Positions 25,199 to 34,829 of a stretch of DNA of 64,000 nt are shown here, one piece after another; the stretch's first letter is position 1, and the number at the start of each line of letters is the position of its first letter. The notes below the pieces were generated by a model. It was not told where the DNA came from. It worked only from the letters and a program-made list of their open reading frames with translations, and did not search any database. The position numbers and the translations under genes are program-made. Source of the stretch: Rhodobacteraceae bacterium S2214 (GTDB lineage: Bacteria; Pseudomonadota; Alphaproteobacteria; Rhodobacterales; Rhodobacteraceae); NCBI GenBank assembly GCA_025141675.1, contig CP081161.1, forward strand, positions 558,001 through 622,000. The letters are read 5' to 3'.

Positions 25199-27592
25199 AT
25201 GAAATTCACGCTATCTTGGCTAAAATCCCACCTCGACACCGACGCTTCTGTAGCGGACATCGCAGAGGCGCTGACCGACCTCGGGCTCGAAGTCGAAGGC
25301 ATCGAAAACCCGATTGAAAAGCTGTCAGCCTTTACCATCGGCTACGTTGAAAGCGCGGAAAAACACCCCGACGCGGACAAGCTGAAAATCTGTCAGGTCG
25401 CAACCAAAGACGGGCCAACACAGATCATCTGCGGGGCGCCAAATGCGCGCGAAGGGATCACCGTCGTGATCGCATCGCCGGGGACTTACGTTCCGGGCCT
25501 TGATATCACCATCGGCGTCGGCAAAATCCGTGGCGTCGAAAGCTTCGGCATGATGTGTTCCGAAAAAGAGATGGAGCTGTCCGACGAACACGACGGCATC
25601 ATTGAACTGCCATCAGGCGACGTCGGGCAAAGCTACACCGACTGGTTGGCAGCGAACGATCCGTCCAAAGTTGACCCTGTGATCGAAATCGCCATCACAC
25701 CAAACCGGCCAGATGCGCTTGGCGTACGCGGGATTGCACGTGATCTGGCGGCACGTGGCCTTGGCAAAATGAAACCGCGCGACGTCGATGTGGTGCCCGC
25801 GACGATCACATCCGATCTGTCCGTCACCATCGCGGACGACACGCTGGACGGTTGCCCCGTCTTCACGGGCCGCCTGATCAAAGGCGTGAAAAACGGACCG
25901 TCGCCTGCGTGGTTGCAAGACCTGTTGCGGGCGATTGGACTGCGTCCAATTTCCTTCCTCGTCGATGTGACCAACTTCTTCACCTACGATCTGAACCGCC
26001 CTTTGCATGTCTTCGATGCCGATAAGGTCGCGGGCAATCTGCGTGTGCACCGTGCGGCTGGCGGTGAAACGATCACTGCGCTGGACGAAAAAGAATACAC
26101 GTTGCAAGCGGGTCAGATGATCATTTCCGATGACAATGGCGCGGAAAGCATCGCGGGCATCATGGGTGGTCTTGATACGGGCTGCACCGAAGAAACAACC
26201 AACGTCTTTGTCGAATCCGCGTACTGGGATCCGGTGCAGATTGCCTACGCAGGCCGTGCGCTGAAGATCAATTCAGACGCGCGCTACCGCTTTGAACGCG
26301 GCGTTGATCCGGCGTTCACGCCCGAAGGTCTGGAACACGCGGTGCGCATGATCGTCGATCACGCAGGCGGTGAAGCGTCCGAGATGATCGTCGCAGGTGC
26401 CGTGCCGGACGTGTCGCGTGCGTATAAATTGGACGCCAAACGGGTGATTTCACTTGTTGGAATGGACATCCCTGAAAGCACACAACGCCAGACGCTGACA
26501 GCCCTTGGGTTCCGTCTTGAAGGTGACATGGCGCATGTGCCGTCATGGCGGCCTGATGTGCAGGGCGAAGCTGATCTTGTTGAAGAAGTCGCACGGATTG
26601 CGTCGCTTACCAAACTGGAAGGCAAACCACTGCCGCGCATGGCTGGTGTGCCGAAACCTGTGCTGACACCGATGCAGCTGCGGTCTTCTGCAGCACGGCG
26701 TACTGCTGCGGCTTTGGGCTATAACGAATGCATCAGCTATTCTTTCATCGACAAAGAAGCAGCGAGCCTTTTTGGCGGCGGTGACGATGCAACGATGCTG
26801 GAAAACCCGATTTCCAGCGATATGTCGCACATGCGTCCGGGCCTTCTTCCGGGCCTTTTGCGGGCAACATCGCGCAACCAAGCGCGCGGTTTTGCTGATA
26901 TGGCGCTGTTCGAAGTCGGGACAGCCTTCCAAGGCGGCGAACCGGGCGAACAACACACCCAAGTGGCTGGCATCCTGATTGGACGGACTGGTCCGAAGGA
27001 CGTGCTAGGCGAAGCGCGTGACGTTGATGTGTACGACGCGAAAGCAGATGCAGAAGCGATCCTGTCCGCCGTTGGCGCCCCCGCAAAAGTACAAATCCTG
27101 CGTGGCGGTGAAGGATGGTGGCATCCCGGTCGTCACGGCCGGATTTGTCTGGGGCCAAAGAAAGTGCTGGGTGTCTTCGGTGAAATTCACCCGAAAATCC
27201 TGCGCGAAATGGACATCAAAGGTCCGGCCGTTGGGTTCGTGATTTACCCTGAACAAGTGCCCGTGCCGAAGAAGAAATCACCGGCGCGACCTGCTTTGAA
27301 GGCCACAGATCTGCAAGCCGTCGAGCGCGACTTTGCCTTTGTGGTGGACGCGGAACTAGAGGCCTTGACGCTGGTCAATGCAGCGACCGGTGCAGACAAG
27401 GCGTTGATCACTGACGTGCGTATCTTCGATGAATTCATCGGTGGGTCACTGGGCGAAGGTAAGAAATCGCTTGCGATGACCGTACGTTTGCAGCCCGTTG
27501 ATACGACGCTGAAAGACAAAGAGATCGAAGCAGTTGCTGCCAAGATCGTCGAAAAAGTGACGAAAGCCACGGGCGGTACGTTGCGCGGCTAA
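25199..27592 (+). CDS. pheT: phenylalanyl-tRNA synthetase beta subunit
   Basis: The 797-residue product has the normal PheT layout: an N-terminal B1 domain 'MKFTLSWLKSHLDTDASVADIAEALTDLG', an EMAP/tRNA-binding domain ('YVESAEKHPDADKLKICQV', 'ICGAPNAREGI'), the B3/B4 editing domain ('VEIAITPNRPDALGVRGIARDLAA'-like region near 165-190), B5, and a C-terminal ferredoxin-fold anticodon-binding domain ('AVERDFAFVVD', 'KSLAMTVRLQP'). It pairs with PheS. pheS ends 2.2 kb upstream with four genes between, which is not the usual adjacent pheST arrangement. Confidence 0.96.
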   Translation: MKFTLSWLKSHLDTDASVADIAEALTDLGLEVEGIENPIEKLSAFTIGYVESAEKHPDADKLKICQVATKDGPTQIICGAPNAREGITVVIASPGTYVPGLDITIGVGKIRGVESFGMMCSEKEMELSDEHDGIIELPSGDVGQSYTDWLAANDPSKVDPVIEIAITPNRPDALGVRGIARDLAARGLGKMKPRDVDVVPATITSDLSVTIADDTLDGCPVFTGRLIKGVKNGPSPAWLQDLLRAIGLRPISFLVDVTNFFTYDLNRPLHVFDADKVAGNLRVHRAAGGETITALDEKEYTLQAGQMIISDDNGAESIAGIMGGLDTGCTEETTNVFVESAYWDPVQIAYAGRALKINSDARYRFERGVDPAFTPEGLEHAVRMIVDHAGGEASEMIVAGAVPDVSRAYKLDAKRVISLVGMDIPESTQRQTLTALGFRLEGDMAHVPSWRPDVQGEADLVEEVARIASLTKLEGKPLPRMAGVPKPVLTPMQLRSSAARRTAAALGYNECISYSFIDKEAASLFGGGDDATMLENPISSDMSHMRPGLLPGLLRATSRNQARGFADMALFEVGTAFQGGEPGEQHTQVAGILIGRTGPKDVLGEARDVDVYDAKADAEAILSAVGAPAKVQILRGGEGWWHPGRHGRICLGPKKVLGVFGEIHPKILREMDIKGPAVGFVIYPEQVPVPKKKSPARPALKATDLQAVERDFAFVVDAELEALTLVNAATGADKALITDVRIFDEFIGGSLGEGKKSLAMTVRLQPVDTTLKDKEIEAVAAKIVEKVTKATGGTLRG

Positions 27593-27606
27593 TGCCGCGC
27601 CAGATT

Positions 27607-27653
27607 GGGGGCCAGCCCCCAAACCCCCGAGGTATTTTTGACCAAAAGAAAGG
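27607..27653 (+). repeat. intergenic palindromic repeat, copy 2 (forward)
   Basis: GGGGGCCAGCCCCC (27607-27620) is followed by AAACCCCCGAGGTATTTTTG and ACCAAAAGAAAGGG. It lies between pheT and the YtoQ gene, and its purine tail AAAGAAAGGG sits where the ribosome binding site of the next gene is expected. The leading GAATTTTC palindrome of copies 1 and 4 is absent. Confidence 0.88.
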
Positions 27654-27663
27654 GAACGTCCCG

Positions 27664-28107
27664 ATGAAAGTCTATCTGTCCGGTGAAATTCACACTGATT
27701 GGCGCGATGAAATTATTGCGGGTGCTGGCGCGCTTGATGTGACCTTTGCAGCCCCTGTGACCGATCATGCCGCATCCGATGATTGTGGTGTTGCGATCAT
27801 GGGCGCTGAGCCGAACAAGTTCTGGCACGACAACAAAGGCGCCAAGCTAAACGCGATCCGCACGCGGCACGGCATTGAAACCGCTGATGTTGTGGTCGTT
27901 CGTTTTGGCGAAAAGTACAAACAGTGGAATGCGGCATTTGACGCTGGCATGGCAGCCGCCCTTGGTAAATCACTGATCGTGATGCACGGCGCGGATCATC
28001 AGCATGCGCTGAAGGAAGTGGATGCTGCGGCGTTAGCCGTTGTGGAAACGCCGCAGCAAGTGGTTCAGATTTTGGAATACGTCCTGTCAGGATCGCTTCC
28101 GGGTTAA
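27664..28107 (+). CDS. YtoQ family protein
   Basis: Starting at ATG 27664, after the repeat-derived AAAGAAAGGG, the 147-residue product reads MKVYLSGEIHTDWRDEIIAG and includes 'DHAASDDCGVAIMGAEPNKFWHDNKGAKLNAIRT' and 'VVVRFGEKYKQWNAAFDAGMAAALGKSLIVMH'. This is the YtoQ family, with a nucleoside 2-deoxyribosyltransferase-like Rossmann fold; no enzyme activity is established that I know of. An upstream extension would translate the repeat itself and is rejected. It overlaps the convergent GST gene by four bases at the 3' end. Confidence 0.9.
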   Translation: MKVYLSGEIHTDWRDEIIAGAGALDVTFAAPVTDHAASDDCGVAIMGAEPNKFWHDNKGAKLNAIRTRHGIETADVVVVRFGEKYKQWNAAFDAGMAAALGKSLIVMHGADHQHALKEVDAAALAVVETPQQVVQILEYVLSGSLPG

Positions 28108-28802
28108 ACGGGCCGCGCCGGAATGTTCATAGCTTTGCCCACGGCAGGGCGCGCCATGAAACGTTCCAGATAGGCGGGCACGTTTTTCAGATCGTCAAAA
28201 CCGACAGCGTCTCGCGTTCCGTAGAAGTTCAACGCGTTCAGCCAAGGCGCGATCGCCATGTCTGCGATGGAATAGTCACCGGCGATCCAGTCTTTGCCTT
28301 CCAGCGCGCCATCCAACACGGCCAGCAGCCGTTTGGCTTCATCGCGGTAGCGTTCGCGCGGGCGGGGATCTTCGATTTCTTTACCTGCGAATTTGTAGAA
28401 AAATCCCATTTGACCAAACATCGGCCCAAGGCCACCCATCTGGAACATCACCCATTTCGTGACCTCTGCTTTTTCGGCAGCGTTGGTCCCAATGAACTTG
28501 CCGGACTTTTCACCCAAATACAGCAGGATCGCGCCGCTTTCCCACAACCCGATCGGGCCTGTCGGGCCATTCGGATCAATGATCGCGGGGATTTTGTTGT
28601 TCGGGTTCAGCGACAGGAATTCGGGGCTTTTGACGTCGCTGTCAGACAGCGTCACCAAATGTGGTTCATATGCAAGACCCATTTCCTCAAGCGCAATGGA
28701 TACCTTCACGCCGTTTGGTGTCGGAAAGGAATACAGCTGGATGAGGCTTGAATCTTTTGGGGCCCAACGTGTCGTGATCGGGAAGTTCGCGAGAGATGTC
28801 AT
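28104..28802 (-). CDS. glutathione S-transferase, Nu class (YfcG/YghU-like)
   Basis: The 232-residue product (ATG 28802, AAGGCTA upstream) has a thioredoxin-fold N-domain 'IQLYSFPTPNGVKVSIALEEMGL' with the Thr-Pro-Asn that defines Nu-class enzymes, 'NPNNKIPAIIDPNG' with the cis-proline, 'LWESGAILLYLGEK', and an alpha-helical C-domain with 'DYSIADMAIAPWLNAL'. Nu-class members reduce disulfides using glutathione. A short N-terminal extension before the thioredoxin fold is usual for this group. It appears monocistronic. Confidence 0.9.
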   Translation of the reverse strand: MTSLANFPITTRWAPKDSSLIQLYSFPTPNGVKVSIALEEMGLAYEPHLVTLSDSDVKSPEFLSLNPNNKIPAIIDPNGPTGPIGLWESGAILLYLGEKSGKFIGTNAAEKAEVTKWVMFQMGGLGPMFGQMGFFYKFAGKEIEDPRPRERYRDEAKRLLAVLDGALEGKDWIAGDYSIADMAIAPWLNALNFYGTRDAVGFDDLKNVPAYLERFMARPAVGKAMNIPARPV

Positions 28803-28959
28803 GTGACATAGCCTTAAATGAAAAAACGTTATCCCCAACTTAGGGGGAATGGCCCTGAATAAAACCCATGGAAATCTATCACGACTGCAGTAAAGATGTG
28901 CGTATTCGCGCAGCTGGCATCAGATCAGACGCGTTTGGAACTGAAATGTGGGGACTACA

Positions 28960-29373
28960 ATGATCAACGAATTCAAAGATTTTATCGCCAAAGGCAATGT
29001 CATGGACATGGCTGTTGGTATCATCATCGGTGCGGCGTTCACGGCAATCGTGGGCAGCCTTGTGGCCGACCTTATCAATCCAATCATCAGCCTCTTTATG
29101 GGCGGTCTGGACTTTAGCGGCATGTTCGCAATTCTGGGCGACGGCGAGTTTGCAAACATCACAGCCGCTGAAGAAGCAGGCGCTGCGGTCTTCGCATACG
29201 GTCGTTTCATCATGGCCATCATCAACTTCCTGATCATCGCGTTTGTGGTGTTCATGCTGGTGAAAGCAGTGAACAAAGCCAAAGGTCCAGAAGTGGAAGA
29301 GCCACCAGCAGCACCAGCTGGCCCAACACAAGAAGAACTGTTGGCCGACATTCTGGTACAGTTGAAGAAGTAA
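28960..29373 (+). CDS. mscL: large-conductance mechanosensitive channel MscL
   Basis: The 137-residue product starts [31 protein letters not shown], typical of MscL: an N-terminal amphipathic helix, TM1 ending '[12 protein letters not shown]', a periplasmic loop, TM2 '[22 protein letters not shown]', and a C-terminal helical bundle '[13 protein letters not shown]'. It is a tension-gated pore releasing solutes on hypo-osmotic shock. I use ATG 28960, seven bases after GGGGA; a GTG 12 bases upstream is less likely. A terminator follows. Confidence 0.95.
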   Translation: MINEFKDFIAKGNVMDMAVGIIIGAAFTAIVGSLVADLINPIISLFMGGLDFSGMFAILGDGEFANITAAEEAGAAVFAYGRFIMAIINFLIIAFVVFMLVKAVNKAKGPEVEEPPAAPAGPTQEELLADILVQLKK

Positions 29374-29395
29374 TTCGCATTCATTGCGAAGTGAG

Positions 29396-29423
29396 AAAGG
29401 CCCGCACATTGTGCGGGCCTTTT
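29396..29423. terminator. bidirectional terminator between mscL and ald
   Basis: AAAGGCCCGCACA-TTG-TGCGGGCCTTTT forms a perfect stem with A and T flanks between two convergent genes. Confidence 0.93.
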
Positions 29424-29428
29424 GCGTT

Positions 29429-30547
29429 TTAGGCTTTCAAAGCAAGCTGCGGCGACAACACATCAATTCCCAACGCCTTGCCGACGGCGAAATACGTCAG
29501 CTTGCCTGCGTGAACGTTCAGACCGTTCAACAAATGCGGATCGTCTTCGCAGGCCTGACGCCACCCCTTGTCGGCCAAGGCCAACATGAACGGCATCGTT
29601 GCGTTCCCAAGTGCGATGGTAGACGTGCGGGCCACAGCCCCCGGCATGTTGGCGACGCAATAATGCATGATCCCATCGACGTCGTAGATCGGATCTTGGT
29701 GGGTTGTGGCTTTTGATGTTTCAAAACACCCGCCCTGATCAATCGCCACGTCGACAAGCGCCGCACCCGGTTTCATCTCGGACAATTGCGCGCGTGAAAT
29801 CAGCTTGGGGGCAGCCGCACCAGGGATCAGGACAGCCCCCACAACCAGATCAGCCTCGCGGACCAATTCAATCGTGTTGCCGGCGCTGGCATAAGACGTC
29901 TTGAACTGGCCACCAAACACATCGTCGAGATACCGCAAACGGGGCAGGGACCGATCCAGCACGGTCACGTCAGACCCCATGCCAGCCGCGATTTTCGCGG
30001 CATGCGTCCCAACAACACCGCCACCGATCACAACCACCTTCGCAGGGCCAACACCTGGCACACCACCCATCAAAACACCGCGCCCGCCGTTCGCCTTCTG
30101 CAAGGTCCACGCGCCAACTTGCGGCGCAAGACGGCCAGCAACTTCGGACATCGGGGCCAGCAAAGGCAGGCCGCCGCGATCATCGGTCACCGTTTCATAA
30201 GCAATGCACGTCGCACCAGATGCGATCAGGTCATGGGTCTGTTCTGGATCAGGGGCGAGGTGTAGATACGTGAACAGGATTTGCCCTTCGCGCAGCATTT
30301 TACGCTCAATCGCTTGGGGTTCTTTGACCTTTACGATCATGTCGGCGGCGGCAAATACTTCGGCGGCGGTGCCAACCATCTGGGCACCTGCATCCGTGTA
30401 ATCGGCGTCGGTAAAACCCGCGCCGACGCCTGCGCCAGCTTCCATCGTGACGGTATGGCCGTGGGCTACGGCTTCGCGGGCGGCGTTTGGTGTCAGGCCA
30501 ACGCGGAATTCCTGTGGCTTAATCTCTTTGGGGCAACCGATGTGCAT
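29429..30547 (-). CDS. ald: alanine dehydrogenase
   Basis: From ATG 30547 (AAGGAGAATCACC directly upstream, an excellent ribosome binding site) the 372-residue product reads MHIGCPKEIKPQEFRVGLTP. It contains 'GQILFTYLHLAPDP' with the substrate lysine/histidine region, the NAD-binding 'VVVIGGGVVGTHAAKIAAGMG', and 'VDVAIDQGGCFETSKATTHQDP'. Ald catalyses NAD-dependent reversible conversion of L-alanine to pyruvate and ammonia. It is divergent from an Lrp/AsnC regulator, the arrangement seen with AldR, so alanine-dependent induction is inferred. Confidence 0.95.
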   Translation of the reverse strand: MHIGCPKEIKPQEFRVGLTPNAAREAVAHGHTVTMEAGAGVGAGFTDADYTDAGAQMVGTAAEVFAAADMIVKVKEPQAIERKMLREGQILFTYLHLAPDPEQTHDLIASGATCIAYETVTDDRGGLPLLAPMSEVAGRLAPQVGAWTLQKANGGRGVLMGGVPGVGPAKVVVIGGGVVGTHAAKIAAGMGSDVTVLDRSLPRLRYLDDVFGGQFKTSYASAGNTIELVREADLVVGAVLIPGAAAPKLISRAQLSEMKPGAALVDVAIDQGGCFETSKATTHQDPIYDVDGIMHYCVANMPGAVARTSTIALGNATMPFMLALADKGWRQACEDDPHLLNGLNVHAGKLTYFAVGKALGIDVLSPQLALKA

Positions 30548-30684
30548 GGTGATTCTCCTTCTCCCTATCGCCCGATAGTCTGCCGCTCCGGTTGCAAATG
30601 CTTGTGGAATACCGTTGCTTGTTAGCGAAACCATTCGTAGGTTCGTGCAAGGCTGTGGCAAATATTCGAAGGATCGTGCGCCAA

Positions 30685-31143
30685 ATGGAAATAGACCACA
30701 TCGACCGCCGCATCCTAGAGGTGTTGCAAAAATCGGGCCGGATGTCGAATGCGGACCTGTCGGAAATGGTGAACCTCTCGGCCTCGGCCTGTCATCGGCG
30801 GGTACAACGGTTGGAAAAAGACGGCTTCATTCGGGACTACGTGGCGCTGCTGAACCCGCGCAAAGTCGGGCGACCCACGACCGTGTTTGTCGAAATCACG
30901 TTGTCAGGGCAGGCGGACGAGGTGCTCGACGCTTTTGAGAAAGCCATCGCGCGTATCCCCGATGTTTTGGAATGTCACCTGATGGCGGGGACGGCGGATT
31001 ATCTGCTCAAGGTCGTGGCTGGCGACACGGAAGATTTCGCGCGCATCCACCGCCGCTACCTCGCAACGCTCCCGGGGGTGGCACAAATGCAGTCATCATT
31101 CGCGCTGCGAACAGTGCGGAACACAACAGCGATGCCGGTTTGA
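30685..31143 (+). CDS. Lrp/AsnC family regulator, probable ald activator
   Basis: The 152-residue product begins MEIDHIDRRILEVLQKSGRMSN with an N-terminal winged helix-turn-helix ('NADLSEMVNLSASACHRRVQRLEKDGFI') and a C-terminal RAM ligand-binding domain ('FVEITLSGQADEVLDAFEKAI', 'VLECHLMAGTADYLLKVV'). Lrp-family proteins form octamers that respond to amino acids. The shared 137-base divergent promoter region with ald makes control of ald the best guess. ATG 30685 is preceded by AAGGATCG; upstream in-frame codons do not resemble the family. Confidence 0.9.
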   Translation: MEIDHIDRRILEVLQKSGRMSNADLSEMVNLSASACHRRVQRLEKDGFIRDYVALLNPRKVGRPTTVFVEITLSGQADEVLDAFEKAIARIPDVLECHLMAGTADYLLKVVAGDTEDFARIHRRYLATLPGVAQMQSSFALRTVRNTTAMPV

Positions 31144-31204
31144 GTGTGAATGGCTGGATTGCGGGACAAAGCGGACTCCGACACTTTGTCTTTAGCATAG
31201 GAAT

Positions 31205-31633
31205 TCACTTTGGCTTTGAGGCTTTTTCTTTTCGGACAATGGCTTTCACGCCGTCCCATTCGGTTGAACTGAGTTGATTTTCAGACAAGCGCCAAAGAAA
31301 ATCTTTAGTGCTTCTGAAGAGTGGGTCAGCGATTAAGTCGAAGTCTTTAACTACCGGAGCCAGAAGTTCATCAAAAACCTCGAATTTGGTTCTCCAACTG
31401 TTTGGAATGCTTGTGTCGAGAAACTCCCAACTCTCTATTCTACTGAAGAAAACATCTCCAAGCATGTCGGAATATGGTATGAGCAAAAGCAGGCATCGTC
31501 CGCCCCTTTTGCTAACGCCCCAAACGTTCACTTCTGCCCCCACACCCATCTCATTGAGATGGGATTGCCAGCTGTGGGCTAAGTCCTCATCGAGTTCCTG
31601 CTGAGCTGGAAAAGGTTGTAGTCGCACTCTCAT
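31205..31633 (-). CDS. hypothetical protein, unrecognised
   Basis: From ATG 31633 the product has 142 residues: soluble, no signal or membrane segment, with 'EVNVWGVSKRGGRCLLLLIPYSDMLGDVFFSRIESWEFLDTSIP'-type alternating hydrophobic strands in the centre (given here in part) and a basic C-terminus. I do not recognise it. Its codon use is AT-richer than the flanking Lrp and GMC genes and the surrounding spacers are also AT-rich, which suggests transfer. A TTG at 31675 is a less likely start. Confidence 0.55.
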   Translation of the reverse strand: MRVRLQPFPAQQELDEDLAHSWQSHLNEMGVGAEVNVWGVSKRGGRCLLLLIPYSDMLGDVFFSRIESWEFLDTSIPNSWRTKFEVFDELLAPVVKDFDLIADPLFRSTKDFLWRLSENQLSSTEWDGVKAIVRKEKASKPK

Positions 31634-31770
31634 TGCTGAATTCCGGTGGAATTTGAATTGATTGTCACCAACCAAATTGCATGGAGAATATAGAAAATAC
31701 TAGGGCAGGTATGGGCTCAAAGCAGACGCAAGGGTCCTGTCCTAACGTTCAAGCCTTTGAGCCCCCGAAA

Positions 31771-33366
31771 TCACCCATCCTCCAATATCAAATCAGACGC
31801 CTTTTCCCCGATCATGATCGCGGGCGCGTTGGTGTTGCCTGACACGATCTCTGGCATGATCGAACAATCCGCGACCCGCAGCCCGCTGATCCCGTGTACC
31901 CGCAATCGCGCATCGACGACCGCGTTTTCGCCTTCACCCATCCGGCAGGTTCCCGTCGGGTGGTAGATCGACGCGGTGTTGTTGCGTGCCCAATCCAATG
32001 TTTGATCGTAGTCATCCATCGGCATGTCTTTGTTCGGACGATATTCTTCCGAGATTTTTTCAGTGAGGGGCGCATTACGGGCAATTTTGCGGGCGATATT
32101 TACACCTGCAACAACCGTATCGCAGTCGGTTTTCGTCGACAGGTAGTTCGGAATGATCGCCGGATAGGCGCGCGGATCGGATGATTTCAGGCGAATCTCT
32201 CCCTTTGATTCGGGACGCAATTGGCAGACTGACATCGTGAACGCCGAGAATTTGTCAGCCCCTTTACCCGGATTTTCGGCCGACAAAGGTTGGACATGGA
32301 ATTGCACGTCAGGCGTTTCGACCTCTGGCCGTGTCTTCATAAAACCGGTGGCAAGGGACGCGGCCATGGCCATCGGGCCGGTGCGGGTGGTGATATATTT
32401 CAGCCCGATTTTGGCCTGACCGAACAGCGATGACACCTCGTCATTCAGAGTCGGTTCGTGTGTCTTGTAAACCAGCCGCGCTTGCAAGTGATCTTGCATG
32501 TTTTTGCCAACGGCCCGCAGGTCCTGCTTCACCTCAATCCCGTTCTCGATCAACTGCTCTGCGTCGCCCACGCCGGACAACATCAATATCTGTGGAGAGT
32601 TAATCGCACCCCCCGACAACACGATTTCTTTGCCCGCTTTGACGATCTGCTTTTTGCCAGCACGGTCTGTATATTCAACACCCACAGCACGTCTGCCTTC
32701 GATGATCACGCGGTCCACTTGGGCATGTGTCCGAATTTCGAGGTTCGGGCGTCCCTTGATAGGATTCAGATACGCCACAGCCGCAGAACACCGACGACCA
32801 TTTCGGGCGGTCAATTGAAAAAAGCCAACGCCTTCTTGGGTTTCGCCATTGTAATCGGGATTAAACGGATAACCGCCTGCTTCGGCAGCGGCGACCCATG
32901 CATCGGTGATCGGGCGCTGAATACGCATGTTGGAGACGGACAGCGGCCCTTGGTCGCCATGGAAATCATCCGCACCGCGTTCGTTGTTTTCCGCGCGTTT
33001 GAACAGCGGCAAAACATCGTCCCACGACCAGCCGGTATTCCCCATCTGGGCCCAGCGGTCATAGTCCTGCGCTTGACCGCGCACATACAGCAAACCGTTC
33101 AGGGACGACGATCCACCTAGAACCTTGCCGCGCGGCCATTCAATCGACCGGCCATTTAGGCCGGGATCAGGTTCCGTCTTATAACACCAGTCGACTTTGG
33201 GATTATGGATCGTCTTGAAATAGCCAACGGGGATATGAATCCACGGGTTGATATCACGCCCACCTGCTTCAAGCAGGATGACCTTGTTCGTTGGATCGGC
33301 GCTCAACCTATTGGCAAGCACGCAGCCAGCTGACCCGGCTCCGACGACGATGTAATCTGCGTGCAT
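31771..33366 (-). CDS. GMC family FAD oxidoreductase (choline-dehydrogenase-like)
   Basis: The 531-residue product is a GMC oxidoreductase: FAD-binding '[18 protein letters not shown]' at the N-terminus, GMC signature 1 '[18 protein letters not shown]', signature 2 '[17 protein letters not shown]', and the C-terminal catalytic segment '[10 protein letters not shown]' plus '[19 protein letters not shown]'. Enzymes of this group oxidise an alcohol to an aldehyde, passing electrons to a quinone or oxygen. Choline dehydrogenase is the usual automatic label, but no bet genes are nearby. It is divergent from a TRAP transporter, whose solute is a likely substrate. Confidence 0.9.
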   Translation of the reverse strand: MHADYIVVGAGSAGCVLANRLSADPTNKVILLEAGGRDINPWIHIPVGYFKTIHNPKVDWCYKTEPDPGLNGRSIEWPRGKVLGGSSSLNGLLYVRGQAQDYDRWAQMGNTGWSWDDVLPLFKRAENNERGADDFHGDQGPLSVSNMRIQRPITDAWVAAAEAGGYPFNPDYNGETQEGVGFFQLTARNGRRCSAAVAYLNPIKGRPNLEIRTHAQVDRVIIEGRRAVGVEYTDRAGKKQIVKAGKEIVLSGGAINSPQILMLSGVGDAEQLIENGIEVKQDLRAVGKNMQDHLQARLVYKTHEPTLNDEVSSLFGQAKIGLKYITTRTGPMAMAASLATGFMKTRPEVETPDVQFHVQPLSAENPGKGADKFSAFTMSVCQLRPESKGEIRLKSSDPRAYPAIIPNYLSTKTDCDTVVAGVNIARKIARNAPLTEKISEEYRPNKDMPMDDYDQTLDWARNNTASIYHPTGTCRMGEGENAVVDARLRVHGISGLRVADCSIMPEIVSGNTNAPAIMIGEKASDLILEDG

Positions 33367-33445
33367 TTCGACCCCTTCCTGCGATTGTTGAAAAAAAGTC
33401 TATGCAGAACGCTCATCCCATACTAGTCTTTTTTTGAAACTAAAA

Positions 33446-33463
33446 GTCTCAATAATACGAGAC
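33446..33463. promoter_or_regulatory. palindrome in GMC/TRAP divergent promoter
   Basis: GTCTC-N8-GAGAC lies 20 bases before the dctP start in the 116-base region between the two divergent operons. It is a possible operator for the IclR regulator encoded downstream of the transporter. A nearby AGTCTTTTTTTGAAACT also contains AGTCT half-sites. Confidence 0.4.
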
Positions 33464-33482
33464 GCCAAAGGGAGGAACTACA

Positions 33483-34715
33483 ATGAGTGTTGGAAACAAG
33501 CTAAGTCAGATCTCGCGTCGTGATCTGTTTAAGCTCGCGGGCCAGTACGGGATGAGCAGCACGCTCATGGCGGCTGGTACGTTTGGTGGCGCAATGTCAC
33601 TGGGCAATCTGGCGTCCGCTGCTGAATCGACATACGAACGCCGCTTCGCGAAAGAAGCAAAGCATACGCTAAAATTTGGCGCTGCGGGCTTTAACGCACG
33701 CAACTTGCTGATCGAACGCGCTGGCGCACTTGAATTTGCACGTGATCTGGAGGCCCGTACTGACGGTGAGATCCGTGTTGAATTTATCGGCGACAACCAA
33801 ATCTGCGGTCAGACATCCTGCGTTGAGAAAACACAGCAGGGTATCGTAGACATCTACGCTGCATCCACACAGAACTCTGCGGGTGGTGCGCCATACCTTA
33901 ACGTTCTGGACTACGCGTATATGTTCCGTAACCGTGCGGATCAGTACCATTTCTTGTACTCTCCGAAATCTCAGGCATTGCTGCGTGATCCATATGAAAA
34001 GCGCCACGGCCTGAAATTCTTGTTCTCACACGCTGAATTGCGCGGCATCCAGCTGGGTCTGGCATGGGAAGACAAGGACACAGTCACAAGCATCGACCAG
34101 CTTGCAGGCACAAAGAACCGCGTTACAGGGACACAGCTTGGCCGTATCGCCATGGAAGCGTTGAACCTGAACCCAGTTCCAGTGGCGTGGGAAGAAACAC
34201 TTGATGGTCTAAAGCAGGGCCTGATTGATGGTGCTGAAACATGGGCGTCTGCGGTTGCATATGCGAACATGTCACCTGTTGTATCCCAGTCTGTTCACCT
34301 GAACTTCTTCTGCGGGACAGAGCACACAGCAATGTCAGCATCCATCTTTGATGGCATGACAGGCGAATTGCAGGATGCGATCATGGAATCGTCTTACTGG
34401 GCACAGACACACGTGCAGGCCGCAAACGAAGCCGCACTTGTGAAAACTGTTGGTCAGTCCGATCCACAGCTTCCAAACACAATCTTCGCGCAAAACAACG
34501 TTCGCAACGCGTTCTTGTCTGCCGAAGAAATTCGCAAAGCCGAAGAAATGTGTTCACCAGAATTCCAACCACAGCTGTGGGAAGAATGGCGCGAGCGGCT
34601 TAACGGCTGGTCCGGTGGTCTGGATACATATCAGGAAATCTATGACGAAGTACGCACAATCGATGCGGACACGCTTCCTGAAAATGTTGAACCACGCCGC
34701 TGGTGGAAGGGCTAA
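33483..34715 (+). CDS. dctP: TRAP transporter solute-binding protein (DctP family)
   Basis: The 410-residue product has a twin-arginine signal 'QISRRDLFKLAGQYGMSS' and a hydrophobic stretch ending near residue 45 (LASAAES). The mature domain is DctP-like: 'FARDLEARTDGEIRVEFIGDNQ', 'TQQGIVDIYAASTQN', 'RVTGTQLGRIAMEALNLNPVPVAWEETLDGLKQGLIDGAETW' (partial). It binds a solute, usually a carboxylate, in the periplasm and delivers it to DctQM. Tat export suggests it folds before export. The start has GGGAGGAAC upstream. An intercistronic hairpin follows. Confidence 0.93.
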   Translation: MSVGNKLSQISRRDLFKLAGQYGMSSTLMAAGTFGGAMSLGNLASAAESTYERRFAKEAKHTLKFGAAGFNARNLLIERAGALEFARDLEARTDGEIRVEFIGDNQICGQTSCVEKTQQGIVDIYAASTQNSAGGAPYLNVLDYAYMFRNRADQYHFLYSPKSQALLRDPYEKRHGLKFLFSHAELRGIQLGLAWEDKDTVTSIDQLAGTKNRVTGTQLGRIAMEALNLNPVPVAWEETLDGLKQGLIDGAETWASAVAYANMSPVVSQSVHLNFFCGTEHTAMSASIFDGMTGELQDAIMESSYWAQTHVQAANEAALVKTVGQSDPQLPNTIFAQNNVRNAFLSAEEIRKAEEMCSPEFQPQLWEEWRERLNGWSGGLDTYQEIYDEVRTIDADTLPENVEPRRWWKG

Positions 34716-34737
34716 TTTAGCGCTTTACTCATTGCGA

Positions 34738-34774
34738 GGGCCGGCCGAGGGAGGAACTGTTCGGCCGGCCTTTT
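34738..34774 (+). terminator. intercistronic hairpin between dctP and dctQ
   Basis: GGCCGGCCGA (from 34738) and TCGGCCGGCC (34761-34770) form a strong stem followed by TTTT. Such hairpins after a binding-protein gene usually cause partial termination or protect the 5' message, making the binding protein more abundant than the permeases. Confidence 0.75.
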
Positions 34775-34829
34775 CACATAGAACGCATTCCGCGCAGGCG
34801 CGGTTTATCAAGTTGGGGGAGACCTTCGG

